Assembly (NCBI GenBank): GCA_029959085.1
Contig: JARWIR010000016.1
Location: 10,647,441 to 10,711,440, forward strand
Reading direction: 5' to 3'
Source: Nemophila menziesii
Lineage: Eukaryota; Streptophyta; Magnoliopsida; Boraginales; Hydrophyllaceae
Length of the DNA: 64,000 nucleotides
Under the pieces are notes generated by a model. The model worked only from the letters and a program-made list of their open reading frames with translations, made no database searches and was not told the origin of the DNA. Shown piece by piece: positions 60,590 to 64,000 of the stretch. Each line of letters begins with the position of its first letter. Positions within the stretch are counted from its first letter, which is position 1. Both the position numbers and the translations under genes were made by a program.

Positions 60590-60780
60590 GATTTAAGGAA
60601 ACGTATATTTGTTCCACTCGATAATATTACATTTGCCCATTTAAAATCCTAACTTAATTTAGTAGTACCTGGAATTGTTATATTTTTTCCACTCGATAAT
60701 ATTATATTTGCCCGTTTGAAATCCTCACTTAATTTAGTAGTACCTGAAATTGTACTAACATTTATTTTTGTCCAATTTAC
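60590..60780 (+). repeat. short direct repeat in the LARD interior
   Basis: 'ccactcgataatatta.atttgccc.tt.aaatcct.acttaatttagtagtacctg.aattgt' occurs twice (about 60615-60678 and 60689-60752), period 74 bp. The 73-aa frame at 60716-60937 has no recognisable domain. Confidence 0.75.
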
Positions 60781-61079
60781 TAACAAATTATTAAACACTC
60801 CAAATGGTAACACTATAAACATTCATAAGGAAGGTTGTAGGTTTGAAACCTTTATCATGCAAAACTTGCATAAATTATCACAAAAGTTATTTGGTTCAAC
60901 TTTTCTCCCCCTAAAGTTATGTATCTTTTATAAATGAACACATTGTGTTACATATGACACAATTCGATTCTTAAATATCCATGATATCTATATGAGTTTT
61001 TAATCACCTTCAAGATTTTAAAAATCCATATAGGTTTCGAGTCTTAAGAATTTAATCCAAACTTCACCCTTTAAAAATT

Positions 61080-62000
61080 CGACCTAGGCTTTTGCCTTTA
61101 GATTTTTTTCTTTACAAGTTAAATTTTGTTCATCAATTCTATTGTGAAAATTATAACAAAATTGATATAGGTTTCAAGCTTTTAAAATTTGATCTAGGCT
61201 TAAAGCCTTTAAATAATTTATTTTTATTTTTCTGGCATATAAATTTGTGATAGGTTTCTGGCCTATAAAATTTGTTATATACTTTTGGCATATAAATTGA
61301 GTTCTAGGCTTCGGGCCTATAATTTTTGGTATATGCTTCCGATAATATAAATTTCTATTTAGGCTTCGGGCCTATAAATGGTAGAATGTGAATAACACAT
61401 AACAAAATGTAGAATTGTAGAGTATAGTATTCGAAAATTACTGGTATAAGACAAAACAAATGTATAGCCTAGCGGTTATACCCAAATACTCTACTATCTG
61501 AAGTCTCAAGTTCAAATCCCTCATACTTCTCAAAGTTATACCAATTCTATTTTTTTATATTTCGAGATGATAAATAATTCTACATATAGTATCATCCATA
61601 TTAATTGAAAATGAGACTTTGAGTCTACACCATTAATTTTTAGTTTCGGGGTTTTTGAATTTTATTAAGGGTTCATGCCCTAGGCTTTCTAAAAATGCAT
61701 ATAGACTTCAGGCCTTTAAATTTTATTATATGCTTCTGGCATATAGAATTTTGTTTTAGGTTTCGTACCTATAAATTGAAGATGCTTCATATGTTACTCC
61801 ATATGGTATAATTTTCGGCCTTTATAGCGTGATTTTTGATTTATGCTTCGGGCATATATTTTATTTCCTAGGCTTTGGTCCTATAATATAAAATTTAGGT
61901 TTCAGGCATATACGATTATTTTTCCATGCTTCGGGCATTGTAGGCTTCTAGCCTAGAAATACATCTTGTTTTATTTTCAAGCCATTCAAAAATTATATTT
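61080..62000. repeat. array of 15-nt hairpins with co-varying stems, set 3
   Basis: Clear members: TAGGC-TTCGG-GCCTA (61305-61319 and 61360-61374), TATGC-TTCTG-GCATA (61729-61743), TATGC-TTCGG-GCATA (61842-61856), TAGGC-TTCTA-GCCTA (61941-61955) and TAGG-TTTCTGG-CCTA (61250-61264), with about ten weaker ones. They alternate every 25-40 bp with AT-rich spacers, often followed by TAAATT. Confidence 0.8.
61462..61532 (+). repeat. tRNA-like / SINE-like fragment
   Basis: TATAGCCTAGCGGTTATA resembles an A box (TRGCNNAGYNGG) and AGTTCAAATCCCTC resembles a B box (GGTTCRANTCC), about 35 nt apart, the usual spacing in tRNA-derived sequences. Acceptor-stem pairing is poor, so it is not a tRNA gene. It may be a SINE head or a chance match inside the hairpin array. 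Confidence 0.4.
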
Positions 62001-62164
62001 ACATATAGATTTCAGGCTTCTATTTTTTTCTAAAGTGATAACCGATTTATCTGCTTGAACAGTATAATAGTATTGTATAGGATGCAATGGAAGTCCATCT
62101 AATATTTATCGGTTGTAATGGAAAGTCCTTATAATACTCTTTCTTATTTTTTATGTGAAAAGAA

Positions 62165-62166
<2 letters not shown>

Positions 62167-62193
<27 letters not shown>
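62167..62193. repeat. (TA)n microsatellite
   Basis: About thirteen TA units close to the primer-site end of the LARD element. Confidence 0.9.
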
Positions 62194-62198
<5 letters not shown>

Positions 62199-62494
62199 AA
62201 ATAGAACAATATAAAACATACCTAAAAAAATTCTTCCTTGATTCGATCGGTAGAGACTCGTGCTGATAACGTGTTATAAACTAGGATAATATAAGCTAAA
62301 CTAGATGGAGAAATATGGAGAGAGCTAGTATAATATAAACTCAAAAGATAGAGAAATACGGAGAGAGTTTCCTTATTATTTTCAATTGTATGTAAAGTAC
62401 TATGGGATGAATGTCATATATATATATTTATAGGAGATATATGACCCTTCATTTCATACAATAAGTTATACTTATAAAAAAGAGGACACTACTA

Positions 62495-62795
62495 CAGATC
62501 GGGGATTTACCCACGACTGTTTACCGACGACACGTAAAGTCGTCGGCAAACTTTTGTTATTTACCGGCGACATGTAATTTACCCACGAGAAACCTTTCGC
62601 CGGTAATTTACCGACGACTGGTCTCGTGGGTAAAAGACAAAACGCCGTCGTTAATTTTATTTTATTTTTGCTTGGAATTGTCGTCGGTAATTTACCGACA
62701 AATAGAAAAGTCGTGGGTAAATTCTAGACTTTATCGACGACACTTTACGTCTACCGACGACTTTACGTGTCGTCAGTAAATTTGACGTGCATATA
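62495..62795. repeat. subterminal repeats of the CACTA element
   Basis: The 11-mer TTACCGACGAC or its variant TTACCCACGA, and their complements (GTCGTCGGTAAA, GTCGTGGGTAAA), occur at least ten times, for example near 62509, 62520, 62544, 62578, 62610, 62681, 62693, 62711 and 62775. These are expected to bind the element's DNA-binding transposase protein. Confidence 0.88.
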
Positions 62796-63577
62796 TGCTG
62801 GACAGTCTGTATTTTTATCTCCTTAAACCCCAAAAAACCCATTTTTTTTTCTCCCAATTTCCCCCAAAAACATCAATCAAACTCATTCAAATTTTTTGCA
62901 ATACCTTCTCCAATTCATCTCTAACCATTTGCAAGCTTATAATCAAGGTGGGGCATCATCAACACACAATTTCATCTACAAATATTAGGTAAATTCTTGA
63001 ATATTTTTTTATTTTATTATGATCATATTTGGTGTAATTCTTGCAATATTATGGATTTAGGTTTATAATTACATTATCAAGGTTGGGACTTCATCATCAA
63101 TATCCAATTTCTTCCACCAATTCAAAGTATTTTCTTAAAATTTCAAAATTTTTAATTTTTTTTATGCATGAATTTTGAATTGTGTATTAGTTGCTATAGG
63201 TTATTATTTTGTATATTTTTTGATTGTCTTGTTATATATTGTGTATAAATCATGCATACATTCATTTATTTCATATATTATGTTTCATATATTTTTGTAT
63301 TTGTGTATTTAATTATGTGAAATTGTTTATATATTTATTGTGTTGTAATTTTATTTATTTATTTATTGTGATGTAATTCTATTTATTTATTTATTTGTGA
63401 TGTAATTTTATTTATTTATTGGTTTGTAATTATATTCAAGCCATTGGTTTGTAATTTGTGTTATTTATAATCATTGTGTTGTAATTTTTTTTCATTTTAT
63501 CAATTGGGTTGTAATAATTATTTATTTTATTTTCATATGAATGTAGTTGTCTAGTTATCTAAAATTGTTGTAAAGAG
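62796..63577 (+). other. CACTA 5' leader region
   Basis: AT-rich non-coding region with a partial duplication ('aa.caaggt.ggg.catcatcaa.a..caatttc' near 62942 and 63077) and TTTATTTATTTATTG-like runs at 63340-63420. It could hold an intron in the 5' leader, but I cannot place one. Confidence 0.5.
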
Positions 63578-64000
63578 ATGGCTTTGGATAAGAGTTAGAT
63601 GGATGCTACGGATTTATTCGATCCAAACTATCTTGTTGGGGTTTTGGATTTTATCGCATATGCAAAACAACATTCGAAATATAAAGATCTTATTTATTGC
63701 CCGTGTAACTATTGTAAAAATAATCGTCGATTAGCCTCTCGGACGGTTACGAACCACCTTTATAATGAAGGGATTATGAAGTCGTACCGGGTTTGGATAA
63801 AACACGGTGAGCAGCCGGTCGTTCCCGAAGAAAACCCTATTCCGAATATAGTTAATGAAATTGCCGAGGTTTATGACGATGTGAGACACAGTTACGATGT
63901 TGGCGGTCATTAGGGTGACACCGAGATGAGAGACGCAGAAATTCCAAGTAGTTTCGAAAAACTGTTTAATGAATTGGAGACAGAATTATATCCGGGTTGT
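63578..64000 (+). pseudogene. CACTA TNP2-type transposase N-terminus with two in-frame UAG stops
   Basis: The ATG at 63578 opens MALDKS, then TAG (63596-63598), then a 104-codon frame (63599-63913) beginning MDATDLFDPNYLVGVLDFIA. It contains the CPCNYCKNNRR and VTNHLYNEGIMKSYRVW blocks of the transposase-associated domain (Transpos_assoc). A second TAG (63911-63913) follows VGGH, and the same frame stays open to the window end, closing with ELYPGC, a typical continuation. In relatives the start reads DKSWM, so the first stop fits a Trp codon changed to TAG. The most likely reading is a dead or dying transposase copy. Confidence 0.85.

Larger units (their letters stand above)
47358..62486 (-). 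mobile_element. non-autonomous Copia-like (LARD-type) element, hosting two nested elements
   Basis: The left LTR (47358-47524 continued at 56424-56522, about 266 bp) and the right LTR (62272-62486, cut short) match closely: TGTTATAAACTAGGATAATATAAGC, TATTTATAGGAGATA and ATGACCCTTCATTTCATA. On the minus strand the LTR starts TGTAAATAATG and ends TTATAACA. A polypurine tract (AAGGGGGAGTAT) adjoins the left LTR at 56523-56534, and a primer-site-like TTATCAGCACGAG adjoins the right LTR at about 62257-62271, so the element is read on the minus strand. The 5.7-kb interior (56523-62271) has no pol or gag frame. A gypsy element sits in the left LTR and a CACTA element in the right one. Confidence 0.8.
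62487..64000 (+). mobile_element. CACTA (En/Spm) transposon, left end (continues past the window)
   Basis: It begins with the terminal repeat CACTACTACAGATCGGGGAT inserted in the LARD's right LTR; the preceding 3 bp are GGA (expected 3-bp target repeat). The first 300 bp carry many direct and inverted copies of TTACC(G/C)ACGAC, the usual subterminal binding repeats. A transposase-related frame follows at 63578. The other end is outside the window. Confidence 0.92.

Noticed and set aside
61080..62000. CRISPR-like or attC-like array of short palindromic repeats
   Set aside because: Plant nuclear context, irregular spacing, stem sequences vary between copies, no associated genes; better described as hairpin repeats of the retroelement.

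Overview
This is nuclear DNA from a flowering plant, almost certainly a eudicot. The evidence is three plant genes with plant-type gene structures, very AT-rich intergenic DNA, and dense layers of plant transposons (Ty3/gypsy of the Athila/Tat type, Copia, L1-type LINEs, CACTA, PIF/Harbinger-like elements and MITEs). I cannot name the species. No rRNA, intact tRNA gene, CRISPR array or bacterial-type operon is visible.

Three host genes look intact. (1) 22893-24848 (+) is a single-exon DEAD-box helicase of the RH21/PRP28/DDX23 family, the U5 snRNP factor used in spliceosome activation. (2) 25962-29727 (+) is a 15-exon zinc carboxypeptidase of the SOL1/carboxypeptidase-D family, a secretory-pathway type I membrane protein. 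My splice model joins in frame to 492 aa. (3) 43777-39174 (-) is a six-exon laccase whose exon lengths (93, 152, 245, 129, 957 and 131 nt) join to 568 aa with all copper ligands. Its third-from-last intron holds an unexpected in-frame 81-nt candidate cassette exon.

The rest is transposon sequence. From 1 to 14.6 kb there is a decayed gag-protease gypsy element, an unpaired LTR, a TRIM-like element with a 26-bp-period internal array, two solo LTRs, a 167-bp MITE and the 3' part of another gypsy element. From 14.6 to 19.2 kb lies a decayed LINE, and from 19.8 to 22 kb a 291-bp tandem duplication and a solo LTR. From 29.9 to 34.1 kb, just past SOL1, is a reversed LINE whose 3' end was tandemly duplicated and then split by a 1.4-kb TIR element. 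From 34.1 to 38.9 kb are a solo LTR, a Copia 3' end with its LTR, and a LINE tail. At 44.5-45.7 kb there is a TAA-flanked PIF/Harbinger-like element.

The right side is a nest. A non-coding Copia-like (LARD-type) element spans 47358-62486 on the minus strand. One of its LTRs was hit by a very young gypsy element (47525-56418, 1560-bp LTRs differing at two sites, target duplication ATGAC). Its other LTR was hit by a CACTA transposon that starts at 62487 and leaves the window.

The most unusual material is: a gypsy family whose only ORF is gag-protease joined to an integrase-like tail, with no reverse transcriptase; an inverted repeat at the outer end of nearly all its LTRs; about 40-bp palindromes repeated inside the young copy; and, inside the LARD element, arrays of tiny hairpins built around a TTC-type loop whose stems co-vary.
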